Shown piece by piece: positions 5,179-5,237 of a stretch of 5,237 nucleotides of DNA; within the stretch, counting starts at the first letter, position 1, and each line of letters opens with the position of its first letter. The stretch is from Thermomicrobiales bacterium (GTDB taxonomy: Bacteria; Chloroflexota; Chloroflexia; Thermomicrobiales; UBA6265). A program made the position numbers and the translations under genes. Under the pieces are notes generated by a model that saw nothing but the letters and a program-made list of their open reading frames with translations, was not told the origin of the DNA and searched no databases. Where the stretch lies: assembly GCA_025928535.1 (NCBI GenBank), contig JAICJJ010000250.1, positions 1 through 5,237 on the forward strand, written 5' to 3'.

Positions 5179-5237
5179 TCAGTCGTCGATCGCCTGATAG
5201 GCCGAGGTCCAGAAATCGCGGAACACGGCTGGCGCGA
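5179..5237 (-). CDS. C-terminal end of an unrecognised protein (5' part outside window)
   Basis: The minus strand reads APAVFRDFWTSAYQAIDD and then TGA at 5181-5179, entering from the right edge. Composition and G/C-ending codons (GCG, GCC, GTG, TTC, CGC, ATC, GAC) are protein-like, whereas the two other minus frames look like shadows. 18 codons are too few to identify a family. It is codirectional with the propeller operon but separated from it by the octamer repeat and a candidate promoter. Confidence 0.5.
   Translation of the reverse strand, partial: APAVFRDFWTSAYQAIDD

Overview
GC-rich bacterial chromosomal DNA carrying seven complete genes and two gene ends cut by the window edges. High GC, strong GC bias at third codon positions, and F420-type LLM, DUF2269, DGPF and Asp-box proteins fit a free-living environmental bacterium (Chloroflexota, Actinomycetota, Planctomycetota or a similar group). 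The phylum cannot be fixed from this sequence. There is no sign of phage, transposase, integrase, CRISPR, tRNA or rRNA.

Layout. (1) 1-1015: the end of an unrecognised plus-strand gene converges on a minus-strand F420-dependent LLM-class oxidoreductase, with a long GC hairpin at 91-129. (2) 1038-1502: a DUF2269 four-helix membrane protein lies 22 bp upstream of the oxidoreductase in the same operon. (3) 1503-1723: a divergent control region with a perfect 8+7+8 palindrome (1644-1666), a good candidate TetR-family operator. (4) 1724-2416: a TetR/AcrR-type regulator on the plus strand. (5) 2432-3321: two tandem paralogous DGPF/YCII-related proteins on the minus strand. (6) 3428-4836: a six-Asp-box (BNR) propeller protein translationally coupled by ATGA to a small MoaD/ThiS-like beta-grasp protein ending in Gly-Gly. 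(7) 4837-5178: a long untranslated region with a candidate promoter, a potentially structured 5' leader and an octamer inverted repeat. (8) 5179-5237: the C-terminal 18 codons of another minus-strand gene.

How they may work together. The regulator and the membrane protein-oxidoreductase pair form a plausible self-contained regulated module, with the TetR protein controlling itself and possibly the divergent operon through one operator. The propeller/MoaD-like pair is the most intriguing part: a cytoplasmic beta-propeller of unknown activity co-translated with a ubiquitin-fold protein with a diglycine tail, behind a long leader that could fold. Several genes end in strong GC hairpins without U-tracts, so the terminator calls are tentative.
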